Positions 11,176 to 22,559 are shown, counted from the first letter of the stretch. The stretch: DNA of 64,000 nt from Cephalopachus bancanus (GCA_027257055.1 JAPVLO010000153.1:8184001-8248000), one strand, 5' to 3'. The notes: generated by a model from the letters alone, not told the origin. A program made the numbers and translations.

Positions 11176-11230
11176 CTGTAGTACTGTCACTTAGTCTGTC
11201 TTTGTTTTCTTGTATAGAACTGATCTCAGC
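11176..11230 (-). CDS. RAI14: RAI14 coding exon 12: linker
   Basis: 55 nt from a TTCAATAG acceptor to a GTAAGAT donor, encoding residues 314-331 (AEISSIQENKDRLSDSTT) plus one base of Gly332. Phase in 0, phase out 1. I remember Arg for the Gln in SSIQEN in human. Confidence 0.95.
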
Positions 11231-12059
11231 CTATTGAAACAGAAAAATGACTTGAAAGAATGTTTCTAAATGTAACATTGCAGAGAAAAATTAAGCAGAT
11301 TTTTCTCTTTGAGTTTCTACAGAACAGAATAAGTATTATCCTGTGAGAAAGGCAGCTAGAAAATCTCAAGGAAAGAAAATACTTTGAGAAACAAGTGAAT
11401 AAAAGTGATAATTATCTACTAAGGTATAATTTCTAAAACATTAGCTCCAGGGGGTATATTCTCAAAATATCTTTCAGAAATCTCATTTAGTGAGTACAAG
11501 AAAATATACTTAATTTACAATAATTTTATGTAATAGCTAATTTACTGGTCTGTGTTCTAAAACTTGAGATGGCAAATACTATTTTCATAATGAAGTCAAA
11601 CAAGTTTTATCTGTATTATACATAGATTAAAATAGTTTAAAGCAGATTTTCTTAGCTTTATCATTTTATAAATTATCTGCTATTAATATGTCATTATTAA
11701 TCTTTCTAAGATAAATGGTAATAAATAAGACCTGTCAGGAAAGATAAGGATACTTTTGTAAGAGAATGAAATTCATATAGCCTTGGATTGGCAATTGAGT
11801 CCCTAAAGATATTCTCTAATCTTTTGTCCCTGAATATCTGTTCATAAAAATATTGCAAAATTCTTGGAACTTTAAAGTCACACTCTCATTTCAAAACACT
11901 ATAGTGACTTGCCAGAAATTACTGTTTCATCTAGCTAAGCCACAGACAATGGTAAGAGATACAATTTTTCAGCAAAGAAACCTTTGCAAAAGCCCAAATG
12001 CTAAAATTCAGTGGCTTATTTTTGGGAAGTGTTCATCTTTAAAAAAGCAACCCTTTCAT

Positions 12060-12790
12060 TTTGATAAAAATGTACTTATGTTTATGTTCTCAGCTGTATA
12101 AAGTATAATAAGCTTCATCCATTTAAAGTTTACAATTTGAGGAGGTATTGATGGATGTCTGCTGATGGAACTATCACTAGAGTCAAGTCCATTATCCCTA
12201 AAAGTCTCCTCATGCCTTATCACAACCAATCCTTGCCTACTCCATTCCAGGTAATTATGACTTTTCTTTTTGCATTTTCTAGGATTCCTATAAGTGGAAT
12301 GTCATTCGGTATAAGCTTTTTTTTGTGGCTGGCTTCTTTCACTCAGCATGACAATTTTTCAGATTCCCTTGTGATGTTACTTATGCTGTAGTTCATTTTT
12401 TTTATTCATTGTATAGATATATTTCATTACTTTTATCCGCTTACTTATTGATGATCCACTCACATTTTGATTGTTTCCAATGTGGATGTTATAAATAAAG
12501 CTGCTATAAACAGCTGTGTATAATAAGATTTAGTGTAGATATGTATTTTCATTTCTCTTGGGTGAGCACCTATGAGTGGATTGCTGGGTCACATAGGGAT
12601 ATGTTTAACTTTGAGAGAAACTTTATTTTCCAAAGTAGCTATACTATTTTACATTCCCACCAACAGGATATGAGAGTCTTGCTTATTCAACATACTAACG
12701 TGATACTTTTAGTCATTTTAAACTTTAGCCATTCTAAATCTGTCACTTTTTATCTTGTTTTCTGTTTGTTGGTTACAAAATGACAGTCTT
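12060..12790 (-). mobile_element. L1 3'-end fragment, minus orientation
   Basis: Contains the reverse-complement L1 landmarks TGTGGCTGGCTTCTTTCACT, CCTATGAGTGGATTGCTGGG and TACATTCCCACCAACA. Interrupted by many substitutions; an old mammalian L1M-type copy. Confidence 0.75.
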
Positions 12791-13399
12791 TTATACTTTA
12801 TTTCTAATCACAAAGCATAATCTGTGATATTATTTTTTGGACTACATTACTTTCTTTGAGCCACGGTCATATTAGAAAATATTAGGATATTAATTATATG
12901 AGTGTAACTTCTTGCCTTGTCTTGTATAGGAATTCATTTTAAGAGTTTAATAAAGTCTAAAGTGAGGGAAATGATAGATTGATAAACTCTTTTTAAGATC
13001 AATTTGCATCCAAGTTAAAACATCCTTAGTAATTCTTAGATGAGGGAAAGTAAATACACAATTATACAATTGAAATTTTATTTTAACAATTATAAATTTT
13101 ATTTCATCCCGAATATAATTTCTTAGTAATTGCTATAAAAACAGATGTTAAATGCAAATATCTTTCCATTTTCTTATAATACTTTCCAACCGCAAATCTA
13201 CAGAACCAGGTAGAATAAGCACTAATGGATTTTCTAAAATTTCTAAAATAAATACATATTACTCTTATAGTCAGAAAAGTTTAATCAAATATACAATTAC
13301 TTGTTAGTAAGACAACAGAAAATAATAAAAGTTTCTACTTCTTTGGCATTATATCAACTCAATTTGGTAGAAGACTATCAGTTATTATTTTTGCCTCTT

Positions 13400-14260
13400 T
13401 AAAATTTTTTTAAATATACTTTTTATTTGAGACAATTTAAGGTTTATAAAAAAGTTGCAATATAGAACCTATCACTCAGTTTCCCCTAATGTTAACAACT
13501 TATGTAGCCATGATATATTTGTGAAAATGAAGATATTAACATTGGTAAATTACTATTAACTAAATTACAGACTTTACTCAGATTGCACCTATTTTTCCAA
13601 TAATGTCCTTTTTCTGTCCCAGGATCCAATCCAGGATACACATTGTATATAGAGAATTTTCTGAAATGTAATTTTTGCCATTTCCTAAACAATACATATT
13701 CAGGAAAAAAATGACAGAAGTGATTACCAGTCAGCAACTGGCAAGTTCCCCAACTTATTTATTTTTAAATAAATTATTTTTTTAAATAGACAAAAAATAC
13801 ATATTTATCATGTACACCATGATGTTTTGAAATATGTACATACAACTGTGATGGCTAAATAGAACTAATTAACATATGCATTACCTCACTTATCAGTTTC
13901 TGTGATGAGAACACTTAAAATATACTCTCTTAGTAATTTTTAAGACTATAATACATCACTATTAAGTATAGTCCCATGTTGTACTTTAGGTCCCTTGAAC
14001 TTATTCCTTTTATCTAACAGAAATATTATGTCCTTTGACCAACACCTCTCCAACCACCCCCTTGCTCCCCTAACCACCAGTCTACTCTGCTTTTATAAGT
14101 TCAACAGTTTTAGATTTCATACATAAATGAACTGTCTCTTTCTTTTAAATGAAAAAAATTAATTATTGGTTAGTAAATATAATTTATTCATCCTATTCTT
14201 TTTCAAAAAATATAATTATTATGAATACATACTAGTTGTACATATTTATGGGGCACCCTA
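13400..14260 (-). mobile_element. L1M-type 3' fragments, minus orientation
   Basis: AAAAGTTGCAATATAGAACC..CTATCACTCAGTTTCCC and, at 13795-14120, ATGATGTTTTGAAATATGTA..CATACAACTGTGATGGC followed by CTCCCCTAACCACCAGTCTACTC-like text are known L1 3' UTR sequences. Probably two overlapping fragments. Confidence 0.6.
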
Positions 14261-14430
14261 TTTTTGTTTTATGGGATCCATGCCAGGAAAAAAAATCAGT
14301 GTCCTTCAGGGTGAAAAGTTTGTAAATCAATGATTCAGAAGTATATTCTATTTTGACCAGTATTATATAACTTTAAGTGTATCATGCATCTCAAAATATA
14401 GTAACAAAATTGAACACAAAATGGAAATAC

Positions 14431-14517
14431 CTTAAAGGGTGGTTCAGCAAAAAATACTGATTCCTTTCCTGAAAGTGGGGTTGAAGTTATTGATCTTGGA
14501 GAAGACACATCACTCAA
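14431..14517 (-). CDS. RAI14: RAI14 coding exon 11: Ser/Thr-Pro linker
   Basis: 87 nt, phase 0 at both ends, residues 285-313: [20 protein letters not shown] then VFFAEPPFK. Acceptor AGTTTAG-like sequence reading TTTAG... to TAG|TTGAGTG, donor GTATTT. S-P and T-P pairs make it a plausible target of proline-directed kinases (inference). No ankyrin or coiled-coil pattern is seen; it looks disordered. Confidence 0.96.
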
Positions 14518-15440
14518 CTAAAAAAACAAAATGAAAACCACCAATATAGAATGTATCTTCAAAGTCTTTTCCTCTTCAATGCCAAACAATCAACCTGTTT
14601 AACTGATGTAATTATATCTAACAGTAAGTATCTTTAGCTTCAATTAATTGAAGGGTAACATAGTTTCAGAGCAAGTCAGCTACTTCAAATACTTTTTGAA
14701 AATTTGCAGAGTATAACTAAGTAACTTTGCTCCTATATTCATTAGAACCAATATTTTTAATTGATAAAACTTCTATTACAGGTTAAGAATATTAACAAAC
14801 ATAGTAACATCTATTTAAAATTACTTATCACATAAGATATTTCTCCCTACTACTTAAATATGGACTCTATGGCCTGTAAATTTTTAAATAACAAATCCCA
14901 GTCTGTTTTTATTTGCCAGTTCATAGACTTCTGAGCTTCCTCTGATATGCAATAGTCACCATATGCTCAGATATGAAAACTGCTTTTATTATTAGTCAAC
15001 CTTAAATATAATTAGAAAGGGAAATATATTTTAGCAATGTTTTAAGAAACCAAATGAAATTCATTTTCAACTAAATGCCTCACTAGCTACTAATTCTCCC
15101 ATCCCTACCAGAGCTTTTAATATAAGGAACTAAAAATAAACTAAACTTATTATCTTAAGGAAAAAGTTTCTGTGATAATATTTTGAGAAATTTCCTTTAA
15201 GCTTTAAAAAAAAAATACTGTTCAATCTACAGTTTAAAAATAGATAAGAATCAACATTATTTCCATAGTAATAATCAAAATCCTTCTTACCACAATCTGT
15301 CATTTAAAACTGACAAGGAAAATTTTAGATGTGCACTTAAGGGTCATCCTAAAACATTTACTTTTGACCTAAACTCGAAATGACAAAATTAAGGCTTTGT
15401 TGTTATATGTTGTTGATTGTTGGTTCGCTTTTGTTTTTAC
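14518..15440. other. Intron, no feature recognised
   Basis: 923 nt of AT-rich intron between exons 11 and 10. No repeat family or RNA gene seen. Confidence 0.6.
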
Positions 15441-15527
15441 CTGAGTAGGACTGATAGGAGGTGGTGGAGCTTTGCGTTTTTTTGGAGTTCCACTTCTTTC
15501 TGAGCTTATTTTAGAGACTTGATCATG
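15441..15527 (-). CDS. RAI14: RAI14 coding exon 10: basic/proline-rich linker
   Basis: 87 nt (29 codons, phase 0 at both ends) from a CTTTCAG acceptor to a GTAAAAA donor, residues 256-284. It contains the basic cluster KKRK (271-274) followed by APPPP (275-279) and an S-P pair (281-282). The basic run could act in nuclear import or as an SH3 ligand; both are inferences. Being a multiple of three and phase 0, it could be skipped in frame. Confidence 0.96.
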
Positions 15528-16579
15528 CTGAAAGTTATCACAGTCCAAAGAATGGAGGTGGGTTAGTTAGGTTAGTAAAGTATGAGCAAGTAGCTTCATC
15601 AAACAAATGAGAAAAACCTCAAAAGTTCATGCACTTCTTACTTTATCAAAATCTGAAATCTGTTACCAATATAAAAATAAATAATATGCATGCGCCAAGT
15701 TTTCTTCTAATAGCCCATGCCTTAATAGCAAGAAAACAAAAACACATAAGACAAAATCAGATTAAGTTGGTAGGAGAAATGGAAAAGTAGAGGTTGAGGA
15801 GTTGTCTACCACAATTTAAAACTTGGAGAACATTCATAGTAAGCTTTCTGTCTTAATGAAAAATAGCAGTATTTTCCACACCTCTGCATTACTTCCATTC
15901 CTTTAAAAAATAATGTAAATAAGAGGAAAATAGGGGAACCTCATATCTGAAGTTTACTAATGAATAAGTAATATAGCATATCATAAATTCAGTATTAAGT
16001 ATTTGCCTTTTATGATTTCTTCAAGACCCTGATGTATGCATAAAGAAATATAACAAACAAACATACATCTCTTCATCCAAAACAGATAGTGATTTCGTTT
16101 TTAGAAAAAAACTTCTCAATTTCTACTTTGTATAACAATAGATGACATTTTAGAAAAACCTCAATTAAAAGAAAAAGCTAAATTATCTTATTGTCATTAA
16201 ATATCTAACATTTTCATGGCTGTAGGTTTGTAGTTCATGGAATATTACAAGTATTTAAAATGTTGTTATTCAGTCTCAGAGTTTAAGCCACATCAAACAT
16301 TTTCACACCAATAGGAAGTATTAGTACATTTCAGAAAAAGATGAATATATAGGTAGCAAGTTTAAAGTTCCATGCTTTTGAAACAAAGTGAATTATTATG
16401 AAAACATTTACCTCCTTATAACAATAAATCATGTATTATAAAGATATTTCAGTCCTTAAATATTTTTTGTATAGTCTTTATCACTTTACTAGTAGACCAC
16501 AGAGTGGCTTAATCTGAACATTTTCAAATTCCAACAAACAAAAATTTAAAAAGTAAACCCCCCCAAAAAAGATAAATAC
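15528..16579. other. Intron, no feature recognised
   Basis: 1052 nt of AT-rich intron between exons 10 and 9, with a short CCCCCCAAAAAA run near 16560. Nothing else identified. Confidence 0.6.
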
Positions 16580-16608
16580 CTGCTTTGGTTTTGTTGGGGT
16601 CTTTAAAT
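16580..16608 (-). CDS. RAI14: RAI14 coding exon 9: 29-nt micro-exon
   Basis: 29 nt from a CCTCTATAG acceptor to a GTATTT donor. It completes Asp246 and encodes LKTPTKPKQ (residues 247-255), the first linker residues after the ankyrin domain. Phase in 1, phase out 0, so skipping it alone would shift the frame. A (UG)17 tract lies in the short intron about 72 nt upstream of its acceptor. Confidence 0.94.
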
Positions 16609-16677
16609 CTATAGAGGAAAAAGGGAAACAAAGAACTATAAGAATGATAATGAACCATATCCACTTTGCGTTGGGGG

Positions 16678-16679
<2 letters not shown>

Positions 16680-16714
<35 letters not shown>
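16680..16714. repeat. (CA)17 microsatellite, (UG)17 in the RAI14 transcript
   Basis: Uninterrupted CA repeat inside the 244-nt intron between exons 8 and 9. On the transcribed strand it reads UG and ends 72 nt before the exon 9 acceptor. Confidence 0.97.
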
Positions 16715-16716
<2 letters not shown>

Positions 16717-16852
16717 ATTTAACACTTCATTGTTCTTCAAGAATATGTTTAAAAGAATAATAAAATATATCATATTCCACACATTCTTTTATTCTTTGGG
16801 GAAAATGGAGTGGATAAATTTAAAACAACATTGGCTATTTTCTTTCACATAC

Positions 16853-17031
16853 CAGCATCCTGAGAGATTTTTGATAATAGAAGGCTTTGAATTCCTGCAT
16901 TTTCTGAGAGTTTGGAATAATGTAAGGCATTGTGTCCAAGAGAATCTACAAGATTTAGGTCTGCACCCTTTTTAATTAAGGCTTCCACGATGTTAGAGCT
17001 GCCAATCTCACAGGCCAGCATGAGAGCAGTT
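16853..17031 (-). CDS. RAI14: RAI14 coding exon 8: ankyrin repeats 6 and 7
   Basis: 179 nt, completing Arg186 and encoding residues 187-245. It has [20 protein letters not shown] then [20 protein letters not shown] and [11 protein letters not shown] up to SQDA, plus one base of Asp246. Two ankyrin units are visible, TALMLACE...KKGADLN and NALHYSKL...SLLL. The donor is GTATGTG. The acceptor is unusual: its polypyrimidine tract is an uninterrupted T22 run directly before the AG (see findings). The intron after it is only 244 nt. Confidence 0.96.
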
Positions 17032-17033
17032 CT

Positions 17034-17055
17034 AAAAAAAAAAAAAAAAAAAAAA
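17034..17055. repeat. A22 mononucleotide run forming a splice-acceptor tract
   Basis: 22 consecutive A on the plus strand (T22 in the transcript) two bases from the exon 8 boundary at 17031, so it is the polypyrimidine tract itself. Confidence 0.95.
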
Positions 17056-17704
17056 GGTTGGGGGTGAGACACAAAATTCAGTACTAACAAAAAATGAAAA
17101 TTTTTTCTTGGGAAATCATTTGTCTTGAAAACATGGAAAAGAAGATTAAATGCAGTTAAACCTTTATTACACTTAATCTTCTGGGGAATTTGAAGTGGAA
17201 TGCTGTCGAGATGAAATTAGGTGGTTTTTTTTTTTAACAACTTCAGATTAAATCAAAACATTACACCATATTTAGTCAAACAACATAGACATAATCTTTT
17301 GTACTATTTGGCATATATATGAAGGAATTTAATATGATTGGCACAAATCTTATTCATCTCTTACCTCAAGCGTTTAAAAGAACAAATACATTGCTAGGCC
17401 TGTTTTTCAAAAGCAACCAATATGTTTACTTTTATTTTGCATGAAGTCACAGGAAATGACTTAGTTACCTTAGCATTTAATAGTCTCATCATAGACTTAG
17501 CAGTGATGCCCACAGAAGTCTGGGAAAATTTGTTTCTAAGTCAACAAAGATTTTTAGTTATCAAAAAAGGTAGACAATTAAAAAGGTAAGAAGTCAAAAC
17601 CACTTTATAACAAATGATCCAAAATACGGCTGCAATATTTTTGAAAGCCTCTCAGAATGTGGGTATCCCTGATGTTGCATGATTTCTGCCTAATTCTGCA
17701 GTAC

Positions 17705-17811
17705 CTTCCACTTTTGTCCCTGGAATTGACATCTGCTCCATGATCCAGGAGAAAGTGACAGACCTCACTGTGGCCATTCTGCATCGCAAGAAGCAGTGGT
17801 ATGTTCCCATC
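17705..17811 (-). CDS. RAI14: RAI14 coding exon 7: ankyrin repeat 5
   Basis: 107 nt from a CTCCTAG acceptor to a GTACTG donor. It encodes residues 151-185, [20 protein letters not shown] then [15 protein letters not shown], plus two bases of Arg186. The [25 protein letters not shown] string is a near-ideal ankyrin repeat. Phase in 0, phase out 2. Small conservative differences from the human sequence I remember are AMQ for AVQ and RDK for RNK. Confidence 0.96.
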
Positions 17812-18679
17812 CTAGGAGATAAACTCAGATTTAGATTTTAACTCACACACCAAATGCCAGAATTGCAAGAGCTGACCCTCAATCTTTCCACATTTTTTTG
17901 TACTGCTGGTCAAGGCTGATCCATCATGACATTCTGTGCCCCTGTAGGGACACCTCTGCAGGTTGGCACAACTCTTCTTTATGGGATGTCATTGACTGCT
18001 AGCTTTTTCCTAGAAACCTCAGCCTCTTGGGTTTCTTGCTCCTTTGGCTATTACTGTTTGGATAATAATATGAGAGAGAGTAGAACGCAAAGTGTGCAAA
18101 GGCTCAAAGCAAGTAGACCATGTGTATTGAGGAATGGTATTAGAGACAGGAAAAACGTGTTTCCATGTGGCAGCAGGAAGTCCCACTGCCCTGTAAGCAG
18201 CTTCTTCCCACGAAACTAAGTAAATCCTGCCATTCCATTCCTCTCTTCCTGGAAAGCATACTCTCTCTAGTAATTTTATTAGGTATCAAAACATAACATA
18301 ATTGTCTTTTTGTGTATTACGAACACATTGACTAGATAAAGAGAGGGACAGCATTGTTTAATATGTCATGACGACTGGCAATCCCCTTGGAAAAAAAGAA
18401 AATTAGATCTCCAACTCGTATACAAACTATGTAAGGGCAATTAAGAATGCAAACATTATAATATAAAACAAAATAAGAAATACTAGAAGAATACATGAGT
18501 ATTTTCCATAATCTTAGGCCTGACATAAATAACACAAGCCATAAGAAAACTGTTATTTTGCTTTTTTCTGGAATATACACTACAAATTGGTTGACAGAAA
18601 GTTTTAAAATAGAAGCATTCAAATAGACAAAGGGAAAAGATACCTTACCATATATTCAGCTATTTCTAAATGAGGATTT
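17812..18679. other. Intron, no feature recognised
   Basis: Non-repetitive by eye. 17880-18230 is more GC-balanced than its surroundings but carries no coding pattern in any frame that I trust. 18240-18679 is AT-rich. Confidence 0.5.
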
Positions 18680-18695
18680 AAAAAAATACAATTGC

Positions 18696-18980
18696 GGCCG
18701 GGCTCAGTGGCTCAGCCTGTAATCCCGCGCTTTGGGAGGCCGAGGTGAGTGAACTGCCTGAGCCTGCGGGTTCGAGACCCGCCTGGGCAACTTGGCAAGA
18801 CCTCATCTCTACAATAAATCAAAAATTAGCCGGGCATGGTAGTGCACGTCTGTAGTTCCAGCTACTTGGAAGGCTGAGGCGGAAGGATCGCCGGAGCCCA
18901 GCAGGTCGAGGCTATGGTGGCGGGGAGCGGCCACTGCGCTCCAGTCTGGGTGACAGAGTGAGGCTCCAACGCAAAAAAAA
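18696..18980 (+). mobile_element. Full-length young-type Alu with target-site duplication
   Basis: Starts GGCCGGGCTCAGTGGCTCAG, has CCCGCGCTTTGGGAGG and keeps GGGCAACTTGGCAAGACC. Flanked by AAAAAATACAATTGC (18681-18695 and to 18991), with a TTTAAAA-type L1 endonuclease site at its left edge. Confidence 0.95.
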
Positions 18981-18991
18981 AATACAATTGC

Positions 18992-19661
18992 TTCTTAAAG
19001 ATTAAGTCTTGTCTGAATTTCAGACTGACGTTTAGGCTTTAACTCTATGAAGTTATAATACTTTCTGTTTATGAAGTACTGCGATTCAGGGAGTATGAAT
19101 TTGTTTACAGATTCTATCCAGTCAATTCACAGCATCTCCATTGGGTATAGGTACATGCATGTCAATTCTCATGATGCAACATGAAATTTAACCCTGTAAC
19201 TATGTGCTATAGGCATATTAAGTTTATCCTCAAAATAGGTCAGTGAGGTTAAAATGGGCTAAGCAGCAATCTTCAAAGATGGGAAATTCTAACCAGAAGG
19301 TCTCCAAGGTAATACACAGGGTGTAGAAAGAAAATATTAAAATTGCTATTTAGACTTAACTTTTATTTTTAAAAATCAAGAAATTAAGCTTTATTTATAT
19401 TTAGGTTGATGGTGGAACAACCATATATCCTTATAAACAAATATACATATATAGGAAGAGCATGCTGAAATGCTTTATTAATACTTTAGGACGAATGAGG
19501 GATAACGTATAAATCCACTTTGCAAAAGAGGATTTAGGTTGAAAAGCACCAGCATTTTGCCAACTATTTAGGTGTCTCCAGTCTTAGTAACCCTAGAGGT
19601 ATCCCACTGTGCTCTAGAAACCAGTGTCTGTCTCTCTCTTTAGTGACCACCTGGTACTTAC
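18992..19661. other. Intron, no feature recognised
   Basis: 670 nt between an Alu and exon 6. No repeat family recognised. Confidence 0.5.
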
Positions 19662-19732
19662 CAAATCCTTGAGGTTTATGGGGCTCTTGTGCTCACAGAG
19701 AACCTGCACAGCCTGAAGGCAGCCCTGTGCCG
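19662..19732 (-). CDS. RAI14: RAI14 coding exon 6: ankyrin repeat 4
   Basis: 71 nt from a CCCTTAG acceptor to a strong GTAAGTAC donor. It completes Ala127 and encodes residues 128-150, [20 protein letters not shown] then KDL. This finishes the repeat begun in the previous exon and supplies the loop to the next. Phase in 1, phase out 0. Confidence 0.96.
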
Positions 19733-20101
19733 CTAAGGGAAGGAAAACGCAAACACCACAGTTAATCACTAAGAACTCTCACAACCTGGGACTTCCAATA
19801 CTTCTAGGAAGGAGAAGTTCAAGTTCTACACAGTCTGCTTATCTTACTCCAGTTGCACTGAAGAGAAACGGAATTAGGAAGGTGAAGTATAAGGTGCTTT
19901 TAATTACTGCTTAACTTCAGAGTTATGCAGGCATAAACCCAGTGACTATCACTTGCCTTTAGGCACACATCTGGTCCAGCTTTTCATGGGACTTAGCTTT
20001 TCCACAGTTCACAATAGAAGAAATCTGTCAATCTAATCACCCAAAGTTCAGTGTCAATGTTTGTCATTTGAAGCTGTGTGACATTACTAAAATAAAATGT
20101 T

Positions 20102-20395
20102 GCGGAGCAGGGTGGCTCATGCCTATAATCCCAACACTTTGGAAGAAAGAGGCAGGAGAATCACTTGAGCCCAGGAGCTTGAGACAAGCTTGGCAAAACA
20201 GCTAAATCTCGTCTCTTAAAAAAAAAAAAGCTGGGCATGGTGGCATACACCTGTAGTCCCAGCTAGGCAGGAGGCTGAGACAGAAGGATCACATGAGCCC
20301 AGAATGTTGAAGCTTTGGTGAGCCATGATCATGCCACTGCACTCCAGGGTGACAGAGGAAGACTGACAAAAAAAAGAAAAACAAAACAAAACAAA
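20102..20395 (+). mobile_element. Old Alu (AluJ-like)
   Basis: GGGTGGCTCATGCCTATAATC through GGCACTGCACTCCAG-like text to an AAAAC-rich tail. AAAATGTTG flanks both sides. Diverged, without the lineage-specific bases of the younger copies. Confidence 0.85.
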
Positions 20396-20694
20396 AAATG
20401 TTGATAAATAAAATTGATTGATGTTCATAATGTTTAAAAAGAAATCTTAAACTAGTTAAAATACATTAATCATGATCATTGTCTCTGGGTAGCAGGCAAT
20501 TAATGAATTCTAGGTACACTCCTTGGCACAACTTTACATGTTTTACAAACTGAGTAAAACGAGAATGTCTAGAAATGATGACAGAAGACACTATTAGGAA
20601 TAGTATGGGAAGGTTAATGGTTTGAATAAAGAAAATCAAAAGATAGTGTTTCTTGTGGCAGAAGAAGACCAAAAAAAAAAAGAATGAGAGTTAC

Positions 20695-20752
20695 CTGCAT
20701 AATGTAAAGCTGTCTTCCCAGAGCTATCAATATTTTCAGCTGGGCATTTAGA
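20695..20752 (-). CDS. RAI14: RAI14 coding exon 5: loop and start of ankyrin repeat 4
   Basis: 58 nt from a CTTATAG acceptor to a GTAACT donor, encoding residues 108-126 (SKCPAENIDSSGKTALHYA) plus one base of Ala127. GKTALHYA starts the next ankyrin helix, completed by [10 protein letters not shown] in the following exon. The PAENID stretch is PAESVD in human as I remember it. Phase in 0, phase out 1. Confidence 0.95.
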
Positions 20753-21420
20753 CTATAAGACAAAAATAAATACACACATAATAAAATATCCCGCACCAAT
20801 TCTATTCAGTTCATCTTTTCCTGCTGTGTATGATGTGACATATTAGGAAGACTATACATTTAAATTGTTCTAAATTGCTGTGCTCTGGGACCCACAGTCT
20901 CTTATGGGGAGGGAGATTTACCTCTTACAGGACAGGCAAACTACCTGCTTTGCTGCCTGGCCTGTCTGATCCTCCCCCTTACATCATCACTCCAGCATCC
21001 CACTAGCTAATAAACATGCTCTAGGACCTCTTATCTTGATCCCACATTTTCCCCCATCTCTTGTCCTATTTTTGTCCCCCTTCAAAAAACCAGCTTTCTC
21101 TTAAGAATCACAGGTCATACTTCCTTGCCACCATTCACCCTTGAACTCACTGGAGTTGGATGTCTGCCCTCAAGACTCTAAAGAGATGACCCTGGTAAAG
21201 GTCACCAGCAACCTTCATGTTTCTAGTGGCAATGAACAGTTTGTTCTCACCTTACCAGCCTCTTAGTTGCAACTGACTCTCCCTTGTCCAGAATTCATCC
21301 TCTCAGTTCCTAGAGCCCTGTCCATTCCAGTTTTCCTTCCACTGCTATGGCCACCCTCTTCCTCTACGTTCTCTTCCTTAGTGAGCTCATTCACAGCTTG
21401 GAACATCATCTAGAAGTCTA
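20753..21420. other. Intron, possible worn L2
   Basis: 20880-21410 is C/T-rich with phrases such as CTCCTTAGTGAGCTCATTC that recall L2 or related LINE tails, but no confident assignment is possible by eye. Confidence 0.35.
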
Positions 21421-21700
21421 AAAGCTAGTGACTCCCAAATGTGGATCTTAACAGTTACAACAATAATAAGCATTATGTAAGTTTTAGCTGCCTTGTGTGC
21501 CAGGTACTGTTCAAAGAATTGTGTTAAAGCTCCTAACAACCCTAGTTAGACACTATTATTAGCACATTTTCAGATGAGAAAACTGAGACACAAAGAAGTT
21601 GATAATTTGCCCAGGTAGCAGTACATGGCTGAGCTGGGATTTAAACCCAGACAGACTGGGTTAGCACCTGCATTCCTATTCATATATGACAGCTGTCATC
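21420..21700 (+). mobile_element. MIR
   Basis: TGTGTGCCAGGTACTGTTCAA, CCTAACAACCCTAGTTAGA, CAGATGAGAAAACTGAGACAC and GAGCTGGGATTTAAACCCAG are MIR core landmarks in order. Confidence 0.85.
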
Positions 21701-22089
21701 TCCAAGCACTAAGCTGATAACCCACTGCCTACCTCACATCTTTGCTCTGATGTCTTATAAGCACCTCAAACACAGCCCAGCCAAAACCTCTGGCATCCCT
21801 TCACCCTCACCCAGGTTGCTCCTCCCAGACTCTTGACCATTTCTGTCAACAGCAGCATCATCCATCTAGTCAACGAACCACAAAACTGTGAGCTATCTTT
21901 GGTTTATTTTCCTCCCTCTCCCACATCTAATCTACCATGTCCTGTCAATTCTTTTCCAAAAGATGCCTCCAATCTACCCTCTCATCTTTCTCATTACCAG
22001 CATCCTAGTCTAAGCCAGCACCTTCCCACCTAGACAGCCAAGGTAGCCTCATGGTGGGTCTGCCCAGTTCTGCCTTTTTTCCTCTCCTT

Positions 22090-22550
22090 TTAATCAATTC
22101 TCTATACAACTAGAATGATCTCTTTTACAACTGTAAATGTCACTGTCCACTTAAAAGTTTCATGCTATATTTGGGATGAACTGCAGTCTACCTGTTATGA
22201 CATACACGGCCTTGCATTTTGTGCCATTTTTCCTCCACATTGGCTTTGCCTCAGGCCCTCACCAGGACTTTTCCTACCTCAGGCCTTTTGCACTTGCTGT
22301 GCCACTGGCTTAGACTGCCTTCCCCTTGGCTCTTTGCATCATTGGGAGTCTCAGCTTAAATACCACCTCCTCCATGAGGTCTTCCCTGAACCTCTACCTC
22401 TTATAGTAACCTGTTAGATTCCTTCTTAATGCTGTGCCATGTGTAATGTTTATGTGTGTACTTGTTTGCCAGACTGTGAGCTTCACCAGTATAGAGGCTG
22501 ATCTGTGGGTCAGAATATACTCAATGCTTGATATAGTGCATGTTGCCCAG
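22090..22550 (+). mobile_element. L2 LINE 3'-end fragment
   Basis: CAGGCCTTTTGCACTTGCTGT, CATTGGGAGTCTCAGCTTAAA, CCTCCTCCATGAGGTCTTCC and a tail around CAATGCTTGATATAGTGCATG follow the L2 consensus order. Confidence 0.8.
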
Positions 22551-22559
22551 GGAACAACC

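Larger units (their letters stand above)
11231..14430. other. RAI14 intron 12 region, mostly AT-rich with L1 remnants
   Basis: 3200-nt intron. 11231-12050 has no repeat I can name. L1 3' pieces occupy much of the rest (listed separately). Confidence 0.6.

Noticed and set aside
12155..12783. Plus-strand open frames
   Set aside because: They lie antisense on an old, degraded L1 fragment.
14431..15527. Exons 10 and 11, both exactly 87 nt and phase 0, as an exon duplication
   Set aside because: An ungapped comparison of the two 29-residue peptides gives only about 5 identities, no more than expected for Ser/Pro-rich linkers.
16481..16711. Frames with CVCVCVCV runs
   Set aside because: Translation of the CA microsatellite and intron.
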